Assembly (NCBI GenBank): GCA_030837445.1
Contig: JAUPKM010000389.1
Location: 1 to 8,366, forward strand
Direction of reading: 5' to 3'
DNA: 8,366 bases
Origin: Actinomycetota bacterium
GTDB taxonomy: Bacteria > Actinomycetota > Actinomycetes > S36-B12 > UBA10799
A program made the position numbers and the translations under genes. Shown in pieces: positions 1 to 5,476 of this stretch. A model generated the notes under the pieces. The model was given only the letters and a program-made list of their open reading frames with translations. It had not been told where the DNA came from and did no database searches. The number at the start of each line of letters is the position of its first letter. The stretch's first letter is position 1.

Positions 1-147
1 CATCGCCGACAACGCGTCGGCGGCACCGTCATTCATGTGGACGATGGAGTGACTGCCGTCAGCGAGGCACAACACGATCGCGTCGGCCGGTGTGGCCACA
101 GCGCGACTGATCTCGCCCTGCAGCTCGGCGGGTAAGGAGTCCACCAC
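1..147 (-). CDS. Unrecognised protein, N-terminal part only (cut by window edge)
   Basis: This is an open minus-strand frame running off the left edge, with about 49 codons visible. I chose the GTG at 147 because AGGGG lies 7 bases upstream of it on the minus strand; an in-frame ATG at 168 would add seven residues (MTSRGSI) but has no ribosome binding site. The visible protein begins VVDSLPAELQGEISRAV and continues with a hydrophobic stretch (AIVLCL, as in a beta strand) and an acidic/polar segment (ADGSHSIVHMNDGAADAL). I do not recognise the family. The gene follows the SDR on the same strand with a gap of about 32 bases (11 if the ATG is used), so the two are probably co-transcribed. The function cannot be inferred from this fragment. 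Confidence 0.6.
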   Translation of the reverse strand, partial: MVDSLPAELQGEISRAVATPADAIVLCLADGSHSIVHMNDGAADALSAM

Positions 148-154
148 TATTGAT

Positions 155-159
155 CCCCT
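155..159 (-). promoter_or_regulatory. Ribosome binding site deciding the left-edge gene start
   Basis: On the minus strand AGGGG is followed by a 7-base spacer and GTG at 147. This favours the GTG over the upstream ATG at 168, which is preceded by GCCGCGGCTGAC with no purine-rich motif. Confidence 0.45.
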
Positions 160-179
160 ACTCGTCATGTCAGCCGCGG

Positions 180-1016
180 CTACGACTTCCCGAAGGCCGA
201 CCCCGGACCGCTGACGTCGAGGCCCCCATCGGCGACCAGTGTGGCACCCGAGATGTAGTCGCCGCCAGCGCTCGCCAGAAACGTGATCAGGGCGGCGACC
301 TCGTCGGCCGCCTGCAGCCGTGCAAGCGGCACCACCGTTGAGACCGCGGCAGGTTCCAACCCGTAGCGCTCCCAGGACTCTGTGTGGACGATACCGGGCG
401 CGACTGCGACCAACCGGATACCGAACCGTCCCCACTCCACGGCAAGGGTGCGCATCAAGGATTCGACGCCGGCGCGGGCAGCCGACGAATGGGCCATCCC
501 CGGCATTCCCCGACGTGGTGTCATCGTGATGCTGACGACCTTGCCGTAACCCGCCGGAATCATCGATCTGACTGCGACCTGGGTGGTCAGGTACCACGTC
601 GCGTCCAGGTTCAACCGAGTGACCGCTCGAAACCCCTTCGCGGTGATCGCCTCAGCCGGACTGACAAACTGACCGCCGGCATTGTTCACCAGGATGTCGA
701 CCCTTCCCATCGCCTCGAGGGCCTGATCCAGCATCAGGTCCACCTGCTCTGGTTCACGGATGTCGCATTGCAGCGCGAGCACCTCCGGTCGGCTCTCGGA
801 ACTGTGGCCGTCTTGCTCCGCTCGGGCCAATCGGACGGTCTCAGCCAACGGCTCCGGGCGGCGCCCAACCACCGCAACTGCTGCTCCTGCCGCCGCCAAT
901 TGACAAGCGGTGGCGCGACCGATGCCACTGCCGCCTCCCGTAATGAGCGCGGTTCGTCCGGCGAGGGCTCCGCGGGCGATCACGCGCGCGGCTTCAGGGT
1001 TCGTTGCGGCTGCCAT
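180..1016 (-). CDS. SDR-family oxidoreductase, PECR-like, atypical active site
   Basis: A 278-residue short-chain dehydrogenase/reductase with a Rossmann fold. Visible motifs are the nucleotide-binding GGGSGIG (27-33), an Arg-Arg after the second strand (52-53) that suggests NADPH preference, CDI at 84-86, NNAG at 111-114, the Asn of LNL (136), and the C-terminal DYISGATLVADGG region (253-265). The usual YxxxK pair is absent: the segment is MAHSSAARAGVESLMRTLAVEW, with Glu185 and Arg189 where Tyr and Lys would fall when aligned to the HSGAARAGVYNLTK region of human peroxisomal trans-2-enoyl-CoA reductase as I recall it. The likely substrate is an acyl-CoA or other small carbonyl/enoyl compound, but this is inference. 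The open frame extends upstream to 1634 opposite the iron regulator; ATG 1016 is chosen because SDR homology starts just after it. The gene is divergent from the iron regulator. Confidence 0.85.
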   Translation of the reverse strand: MAAATNPEAARVIARGALAGRTALITGGGSGIGRATACQLAAAGAAVAVVGRRPEPLAETVRLARAEQDGHSSESRPEVLALQCDIREPEQVDLMLDQALEAMGRVDILVNNAGGQFVSPAEAITAKGFRAVTRLNLDATWYLTTQVAVRSMIPAGYGKVVSITMTPRRGMPGMAHSSAARAGVESLMRTLAVEWGRFGIRLVAVAPGIVHTESWERYGLEPAAVSTVVPLARLQAADEVAALITFLASAGGDYISGATLVADGGLDVSGPGSAFGKS

Positions 1017-1146
1017 GGTGCTATCGAACCCGACGGCTCGCGGGCGCAGCCAACGAGGGCTCGAATTGACGGGGTCGCGGTCTTCCGCCGGTCCGATGCG
1101 GACCCGAGCCGCAACTGATCGCGGGTGTGGGAAACTGGGCGCCATC
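1017..1146. promoter_or_regulatory. Divergent intergenic region between SDR and iron regulator
   Basis: These 130 bases must carry the start signals for both the minus-strand SDR and the plus-strand iron regulator. I see no strong Shine-Dalgarno for either gene. A GAAACT hexamer at 1131-1136, 10 bases before the regulator ATG, could be a weak -10, and TTGACG at 1066-1071 resembles a -35 but has no matching -10. A perfect 6-bp inverted repeat lies at 1090-1104. No sequence resembling the TTAGG-type IdeR/DmdR iron box is visible. Confidence 0.45.
1090..1104. repeat. Perfect inverted repeat, possible operator
   Basis: GGTCCG-ATG-CGGACC is a perfect 6-bp dyad with a 3-base centre in the divergent region, about 42 bases upstream of the iron regulator start. 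It could bind a dimeric repressor. In DNA this GC-rich, a dyad of this length within 130 bases is also quite likely by chance. Confidence 0.3.
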
Positions 1147-1824
1147 ATGAGCGAGTTGATAGACACCGGCGAGATGTACCTGCGCACAATCTTCGAACTC
1201 GAGGAGGAGCAGGTGCCGCCGCTGCGTGCTCGGATCGCCGAGAGGTTGCAACAGAGCGGGCCCACTGTGTCCCAGACGGTCGCCCGGATGGAACGGGACG
1301 GTCTGCTCGCGGTACGGCCGGACCGCAGCCTGCAACTCACTGAGACCGGCTGGGCGCTGGCGACCCGCGTGATGCGTAAGCACCGATTGGCCGAGTGCAT
1401 GCTGGTGGAGGTGATCGGGTTGCCGTGGGAGGACGTGCACGAGGAGGCCTGCCGGTGGGAGCACGTGATGAGTGACCAGGTGGAGCGGCGGCTGCTGACC
1501 CTGCTCGGACACCCCCGGGTCTCACCGTTCGGCAATCCCATTCCTGGTCTGTCCGAGCTTGGGGAGGTCAGCGCCGAGCCGGTCAGCTGGCAACCGCTCT
1601 CGCAGGCGGTCAGCAACGGCAACGGCACCTTCACGGTGCTGCGGATCGGCGAACATGTGCAGCATCAGACCGCAACCCTCGCTGCCCTCGCCGCAGCGGG
1701 GATCCGGCCCGGTTCGGCGGTCCGCGCCGACAGCCTCGCCCGCGGGGTGCTGGTGGTGGGACCTGCTGGCCGGTTGGAGCTTCCGACCTCGGTCGCCGAA
1801 CTGATCATGGTCAAGGCGGGCTGA
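1147..1824 (+). CDS. ideR: Iron-dependent transcriptional repressor, DtxR/IdeR/DmdR family
   Basis: A 225-residue protein, close to full length for IdeR (230 aa in Mycobacterium). Order: winged-helix DNA-binding domain (about 1-73, recognition segment SGPTVSQTVARMERDGLL), dimerisation and metal-binding domain (74-140), then a C-terminal SH3-like domain. All expected metal ligands are present at family positions: Met10, Cys102, Glu105 and His106 for the primary site, and His79, Glu83 and His98 for the ancillary site; Glu169 and Gln172 (EHVQ) match the SH3-domain ligands of DtxR. It should therefore be a functional Fe(II)-activated repressor of iron uptake and siderophore genes. ATG 1147 is chosen because MSELIDTGEMYLRTI matches the family N-terminus; upstream in-frame starts from 910 overlap the SDR. 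The photolyase follows after 8 bases, so the two are likely co-transcribed. Streptomyces orthologues are called dmdR1/desR. Confidence 0.93.
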   Translation: MSELIDTGEMYLRTIFELEEEQVPPLRARIAERLQQSGPTVSQTVARMERDGLLAVRPDRSLQLTETGWALATRVMRKHRLAECMLVEVIGLPWEDVHEEACRWEHVMSDQVERRLLTLLGHPRVSPFGNPIPGLSELGEVSAEPVSWQPLSQAVSNGNGTFTVLRIGEHVQHQTATLAALAAAGIRPGSAVRADSLARGVLVVGPAGRLELPTSVAELIMVKAG

Positions 1825-1831
1825 ACCCGCC
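1815..1831 (+). promoter_or_regulatory. Hairpin across the ideR stop / photolyase start junction
   Basis: GGCGGG-CTGAA-CCCGCC forms a perfect 6-bp all-GC stem with a 5-base loop. The ideR stop codon TGA (1822-1824) lies in the loop and the photolyase ATG (1833) begins two bases after the stem. It occupies the place where a ribosome binding site would sit, so photolyase translation may depend on ribosomes finishing ideR. There is no T-tract, so a transcription terminator is unlikely. Confidence 0.45.
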
Positions 1832-1832
1832 G

Positions 1833-3221
1833 ATGACCGCTCTGATGTGGTTCCGGCGCGACCTCCGACTACACGACAACCCGGCGTTGGGCAGGGCGGC
1901 GGAGTCCGGCGAAGTGCTCGGCCTGTTCGTCCTCGACCCGGCGCTGGTGGCGCGCTCCGGTGCGGCGCGGCTGAGCTGGCTGGCAGCCTCGCTGCGATCC
2001 CTGAACGACTCGATGGCCGGGCGTCTGCTGGTGCTGCGCGGTGCGCCGGCCGAGGTGGTGCCGGCGATCGCGGCCCAGGTCGGCGCTTCCGCAGTGCACA
2101 TGGCGGCTGACCACGGACCATATGGCAGTCGCCGCGACGCCGCGGTCGCCGATCGATTGACCGCGGACGGGCGCGCCCTCGTGCCGACCGGTTCGGCCTA
2201 TGCCATTGCGCCCGGTCGGGTCCGCAAGGCAGATGGAACCGGCTACAAGGTTTTCACACCGTTCTTCCGCGGTTGGTCCGAACACGGCTGGCGGGCACCG
2301 GTCGACAGCGCAGGGATGGTCCGCTGGCGCACCCCGGACTCCTCGGGCGCAGCCAGCTGGTCCTTGCCGACCGGTGACGCTGCTGGCCTTCCCTGCCTGG
2401 CCCTGCCCGGGTTGGACCTTCCCCTGGACGCGGGGGAGACGGCCGCCCGTTGCCGTTGGCAGGAGTTCCGAGCCACCTCGCTTCCCAGCTATGACAGCAC
2501 CCGGGACCGGCCCGATCTGGCCGGCACGTCGATGCTCAGCAGCCACCTGCGCTGGGGGGAAATCCACCCGCGGACCCTGCTGGCAGACCTCGACGACAGC
2601 TCCGGGGCACAGTCATTCCGCCGGCAATTGGCGTTCCGGGATTTCTACGCGGACCTACTGGCGCGCAACCCGGCCTCCGCGACAACGTCGATGGATCCGG
2701 CGTTCGACTCCGCGATCCTCTACCGGTCGGGCTCCGCCGCCGACGCCGACTTCGAAAGATGGACACGCGGCGAAACCGGCTATCCGTTTGTCGACGCAGG
2801 GATGCGACAGCTGCAGCACACGGGTTGGATGCACAACCGGGTCCGGATGGTGGTGGCTTCGTTCCTGGTCAAAGACTTACTCATTCCCTGGTGGCGCGGC
2901 GCCGACTGGTTCATGCGCTGCCTGACTGACGGCGACCTGGCGAACAACTCGCAGGGCTGGCAATGGGTGGCTGGCTGCGGCACCGACGCGGCGCCATACT
3001 TCCGAATCTTCAATCCCGTTACCCAGGGCCGGAAATTCGACCCCGCAGGCGACTATGTCCGTCGGTACCTGCCGGAGTTGTCGCAGATCACCGGATCGGC
3101 GGTGCATGAACCATGGCGACTTCCGACCCCACCAGCGGACTACCCAGGACCGATGGTCGATCACCGGTTAGCCCGCGAAGAGGCCCTCAGCCGCTACGCG
3201 GCACTGCGAGCCGCTACCTGA
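1833..3221 (+). CDS. phr: Deoxyribodipyrimidine photolyase (class I CPD photolyase)
   Basis: A 462-residue flavoprotein that would use light to split UV-induced cyclobutane pyrimidine dimers. The N-terminal alpha/beta antenna domain begins LMWFRRDLRLHDNPAL (about 1-130) and the C-terminal FAD domain covers about 205-450. Hallmarks are TGYPFVDAGMRQL (315-327), GWMHNRVRM (331-339), SFLVKDLL (343-350), GWQW (375-378) and GTDAAPYFRIFNP (383-395). Asn372 matches the Asn near FAD N5 (E. coli N378). Trp376 and Trp353 match E. coli W382 and W359 of the electron-transfer chain. The distal Trp (W306) has no obvious counterpart, with Tyr297 the nearest candidate, and the substrate-contact Trp (E. coli W277) is Phe268 in LAFRDFY. 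The gene lies 8 bases after ideR with no clear ribosome binding site. It converges on the minus-strand RHH gene across 36 bases. Confidence 0.93.
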   Translation: MTALMWFRRDLRLHDNPALGRAAESGEVLGLFVLDPALVARSGAARLSWLAASLRSLNDSMAGRLLVLRGAPAEVVPAIAAQVGASAVHMAADHGPYGSRRDAAVADRLTADGRALVPTGSAYAIAPGRVRKADGTGYKVFTPFFRGWSEHGWRAPVDSAGMVRWRTPDSSGAASWSLPTGDAAGLPCLALPGLDLPLDAGETAARCRWQEFRATSLPSYDSTRDRPDLAGTSMLSSHLRWGEIHPRTLLADLDDSSGAQSFRRQLAFRDFYADLLARNPASATTSMDPAFDSAILYRSGSAADADFERWTRGETGYPFVDAGMRQLQHTGWMHNRVRMVVASFLVKDLLIPWWRGADWFMRCLTDGDLANNSQGWQWVAGCGTDAAPYFRIFNPVTQGRKFDPAGDYVRRYLPELSQITGSAVHEPWRLPTPPADYPGPMVDHRLAREEALSRYAALRAAT

Positions 3222-3257
3222 TCCGGGTCACTCCCGCCGACTTCGGCGCCGCTCGCG
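3222..3257. other. Convergent intergenic gap, no clear terminator
   Basis: These 36 bases separate the stops of the photolyase and the RHH gene. A short palindrome CGGCGCCG is present, but there is no long stem or T-tract for an intrinsic terminator in either direction. Confidence 0.4.
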
Positions 3258-3707
3258 TCAGCCGTCAATCCAGCCTTCCAACACGACTGTCACCACGTCG
3301 TCCACACTCGTGCCGCGAGCCTTGGCATTCCGGCGCAGTTCCTGCCGCACCTCCTTGGGCACCTTCACTCGCAGATCGACCCGACGTTCGTGCCGCTTGC
3401 GCTGACTTTTCTTGGCCTTTGTCTCAGAATCAGCCTTCTTGCTCTGGCCCTTCTTCACCCCTGCCTTCGGGGCCCCCGCCTTCTTCCCGCCAGCTTTCCG
3501 CTTCGGCGCCTTCCGGAGCACGTCGGACGTGGACCCGCCGATACCCAGTACCGGCCTGAGTTCCGCCACCGGTCGGCGCGGCAGCGGCGCCGACTGTGCA
3601 ACCACGGAGGTGACGCCGGCACCTTCGCTGGCCACCGGTGCTGCAGGGTGCACGGTGGCGTCAGGCGCTTTACGCAGGGCCCTCCTCGGGCTGGGATTGG
3701 CCGTCAC
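3258..3707 (-). CDS. Ribbon-helix-helix DNA-binding protein with lysine-rich segment, ParA partner
   Basis: A 149-residue protein in three parts. Residues 1-62 are Pro/Ala-rich and likely disordered. Residues 65-109 are a basic segment with 14 lysines in Ala/Gly/Lys repeats (KAGGKKAGAPKAGVKKG), similar in composition to histone H1 or the tail of mycobacterial HupB. The C-terminal 40 residues look like a ribbon-helix-helix fold: strand VDLRVKVP (110-117), helix KEVRQELRRNAKARG (118-132) and helix SVDDVVTVVLEGWID (134-148). The ATG overlaps the ParA stop in ATGA, implying translational coupling. The likely role is a DNA-bound partner or regulator of the upstream ParA, comparable to small RHH ParB/ParG proteins of plasmids; this is inference. 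A chromosomal CopG-like regulator unrelated to segregation is possible. Confidence 0.8.
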   Translation of the reverse strand: MTANPSPRRALRKAPDATVHPAAPVASEGAGVTSVVAQSAPLPRRPVAELRPVLGIGGSTSDVLRKAPKRKAGGKKAGAPKAGVKKGQSKKADSETKAKKSQRKRHERRVDLRVKVPKEVRQELRRNAKARGTSVDDVVTVVLEGWIDG

Positions 3708-4546
3708 AGTTTCTCCTCGGTTCCGGGGGCGGTAGACGTAGCTAGCACCAGCTCGAGCAAGGCGTCGAAGGCTGCGCTGGCCTGCCGGGCGCTGGTACTT
3801 CGCCAGCGCTGCACCGGCATGCAGGTGCCCTGGGCCTGCTGAATGGCAGTTCGGTCGGGAATCGGGGGCAATACCGAGGCGCCGAAGGCCTCCCGCAATT
3901 CAGCCATCCGAAACTCATGTTCCGCGAACCGCTTGCGCACCCTGGTGGCAAGGATTCCGACCAGTCGCAACTCCGGGCGACCGGAGTTGCGCGCAACCGC
4001 CACCGCTTCCACGGCTTGCGCCGCCCCTTGCACGGCGAAGAAGGAGGGTTCGGTCACGACCAGCGCCCGGGTCGAGGCATAGAGGGCGTTTCGAGTGAGT
4101 TCGCCGAGGTTGGGCGGACAATCGAGCAGCACCAATTCGTATTCCGCGGCGACTCCGGTCAGACTCGTTCGCAACCGTTGCTCGGAGCCGGGGTACGACT
4201 CCGCGGCGCGATGCTCCAGGGCCCGCTCCGACGGCACCAGGTGCACATCTTCACCCCAGCACGAGGCGACGACGGCATCGCCCGCCACCCCGGGTCGACC
4301 GTCGTGCAGTACGTCGGAGAGTGAATATGGCGCTGCTTCCGGATCGAGGGCAGCGGTGGCGTTGGCCTGCGGGTCGACATCCACGACCAACGTCGAGATG
4401 CCACGTTCGAGCGCCGCGCCGGCCAGTCCGAGCACCACCGAGGTCTTTCCCACCCCACCCTTCAACGACAGTACAGACAACACCAGCGTTGCTGTCGGTG
4501 CACGTTCGGCTGCAGCGGGAGCAGGATCTTGCGACCGGCTTCCCAT
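3704..4546 (-). CDS. ParA-family ATPase (SIMIBI class)
   Basis: A 280-residue ATPase. The deviant Walker A motif is LKGGVGKT with signature Lys29 and catalytic-loop Lys34 (28-35). Walker A' is VVDVDPQANAT (54-64), and Walker B is LVLLDCPP (138-145) with Asp142. The C-terminal region has PPIPDRTAIQQAQG (227-240), as in ParA/Soj proteins. Such ATPases form ATP-dependent DNA-bound dimers and position DNA or protein cargo. The start at 4546 is chosen because MGSRSQDPAP precedes the fold by about 20 residues; the upstream frame runs into pdxH. The gene overlaps the RHH gene by ATGA and follows pdxH after 58 bases. No standard parB gene or parS-like site is visible here, so this is probably not the oriC-linked parAB. 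I infer an accessory ParA acting with the RHH protein. Confidence 0.88.
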   Translation of the reverse strand: MGSRSQDPAPAAAERAPTATLVLSVLSLKGGVGKTSVVLGLAGAALERGISTLVVDVDPQANATAALDPEAAPYSLSDVLHDGRPGVAGDAVVASCWGEDVHLVPSERALEHRAAESYPGSEQRLRTSLTGVAAEYELVLLDCPPNLGELTRNALYASTRALVVTEPSFFAVQGAAQAVEAVAVARNSGRPELRLVGILATRVRKRFAEHEFRMAELREAFGASVLPPIPDRTAIQQAQGTCMPVQRWRSTSARQASAAFDALLELVLATSTAPGTEEKL

Positions 4547-4552
4547 CGCCCG

Positions 4553-4558
4553 ATTCTT
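4553..4558 (-). promoter_or_regulatory. Possible -10 element for the ParA gene (leaderless)
   Basis: AAGAAT on the minus strand is followed by 6 bases (CGGGCG) and the ATG at 4546. No Shine-Dalgarno lies between. The spacing matches leaderless actinobacterial starts. I see no convincing -35, and read-through from pdxH is equally possible. Confidence 0.25.
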
Positions 4559-4604
4559 GCAGAGCGAAGCGTGATACCGGCCCATTCCGGCGCTGCGCGT
4601 CGGA

Positions 4605-5285
4605 TCAGGGGGAGATGCGCTGCAGCCGCCAATCCGCGGACCGGTCGAGTGCCGCGGTGCCGTCATTGGCCGTGAACCGCAGCCGGTCGTGCAGCCTCGA
4701 CTCCCTGCCATGCCAGAACTCGACCGTCGACGCGACCACCAGGTAGCCGCCCCAGAAGTCCGGCACCGCGGGCTCGACTCCGGCCGGCCCGCGAGCCGCC
4801 AACGCTTGATAGCGAGACTCCAACGCTGCCCGATCCGGGATCACCTCCGACTGCCGGGAGGCCCACGCCGCGAGTTGGGAACCCTTCGGGCGAGACCGGA
4901 AGTACGCCTCACTCTCCGCCTCGGAGATCCGCTGCGCCATTCCGGTGACCGTTACCTGCCGGTGCAGCGGGTACCACGGGAAGCAGAGCGAGACGTGCGA
5001 ATTGACCGCCATCTGTTGCGCCTTCCTCGAGTGGTAGTTCGTGAAGAAGACAAATCCCCGTTCGTCGAAACCCTTCAGCAGCACCATCCTGGTGGTCGGT
5101 CGACCAGCTGCGTCTACCGTCGCCAGGACCATCGCGTTGGGTTCCGAAATATCACTTGCCGCAGCGTCCTGCCACCACCCCCGAAACTGGGTCAACGGAT
5201 CTCTGGCCAGCCCCTCCTCGCCGAGTTGACCGGAGTCATAGGACACTCGAACGCCCGCCAGATTTGGTGGCTCCCACAGACTCAT
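4605..5285 (-). CDS. pdxH: Pyridoxamine/pyridoxine 5'-phosphate oxidase
   Basis: A 226-residue FMN enzyme (E. coli 218 aa) that oxidises pyridoxamine or pyridoxine 5'-phosphate to PLP, using oxygen, in the cytoplasm. Visible motifs are TTRMVLLKGFDERGFVFFTN (64-83; Arg66 and Lys71 region for FMN and substrate), SRKAQQM (86-92), FPWYPLHRQV (102-111), AYFRSRPKGSQLAAWAS (127-143; Tyr/Arg/Ser substrate contacts) and the C-terminal FWHGRESRLHDRLRF signature (190-204). The ATG at 5285 gives MSLWEPPNLAGVRVSYDSG, the usual family N-terminus; the frame stays open to 5399 but nothing upstream resembles the family. It is divergent from citA and heads a possible pdxH-parA-RHH transcript. A three-codon upstream frame overlaps its start. 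Confidence 0.95.
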   Translation of the reverse strand: MSLWEPPNLAGVRVSYDSGQLGEEGLARDPLTQFRGWWQDAAASDISEPNAMVLATVDAAGRPTTRMVLLKGFDERGFVFFTNYHSRKAQQMAVNSHVSLCFPWYPLHRQVTVTGMAQRISEAESEAYFRSRPKGSQLAAWASRQSEVIPDRAALESRYQALAARGPAGVEPAVPDFWGGYLVVASTVEFWHGRESRLHDRLRFTANDGTAALDRSADWRLQRISP

Positions 5286-5476
5286 GCCTCCATGGTGGCC
5301 CAATCCGGTCGTGGCTGCCCAACGTGACGCGACGGTCCAGCGGGAAGGGGCGGCCCCGCGCGTAGCACCCGAACTGGCGGATAAGGTGGGCGCGTCCAAC
5401 GACGTGGCTCGGGATGTGCCCGGAGAGATGGTCCGCTCCCAAGGTGTCGGTCCCCAGGTGAAATGTAGGAGTTCAG
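5286..5476. promoter_or_regulatory. Divergent promoter region between pdxH and citA
   Basis: These 191 bases carry the signals for pdxH (minus) and citA (plus). For citA, TAAGGT at 5382-5387 fits the TANNNT -10 pattern, followed by a G-rich GGGCGCG; this would give a 5' leader of about 80 bases, long enough for regulation, but I see no recognisable riboswitch. No good -35 is visible. For pdxH no clear -10 is seen; GGATTGGG lies a short distance upstream of its start. Confidence 0.35.
5467..5471 (+). promoter_or_regulatory. Ribosome binding site of citA
   Basis: AGGAG lies 5 bases before ATG 5477. An in-frame TGA at 5459-5461 excludes any start further upstream. It is one of the few clear Shine-Dalgarno sequences in the window. 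Confidence 0.7.

Noticed and set aside
4..22. 7-bp hairpin CGCCGAC/GTCGGCG near the left edge
   Set aside because: It lies within a coding frame in GC-rich DNA, is not next to a stop codon and has no T-tract; likely chance.
910..1146. Longer plus-strand start for the iron regulator
   Set aside because: The extra 79 residues overlap the SDR gene antisense; MSELIDTGEMYLRTI at 1147 is the family N-terminus, and metal ligands fall at their standard numbers only with this start.
1017..1634. Upstream extension of the SDR frame (206 extra codons)
   Set aside because: It lies opposite the strongly conserved iron regulator, has Ser/Arg-rich low-quality composition and resembles no SDR N-terminal domain; ATG 1016 precedes the Rossmann fold directly.
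1522..2121. 199-codon minus-strand frame opposite ideR and phr
   Set aside because: Arg/Pro/Ala/Ser-rich shadow of two well-supported genes; no motif and no start signal.
2200..2925. 241-codon plus-strand frame inside phr
   Set aside because: Out-of-frame shadow of the photolyase, with low-complexity Arg/Pro/Thr/Ser composition.
4547..4711. Upstream extension of the ParA frame into pdxH
   Set aside because: It overlaps the conserved C-terminus of pdxH antisense-free but out of frame, with Cys/Pro/Ser-rich residues unlike ParA N-termini.
5286..5399. Upstream extension of the pdxH frame
   Set aside because: The 38 extra residues do not resemble PdxH and occupy the citA promoter region; the family start MSLWEPP is at 5285.
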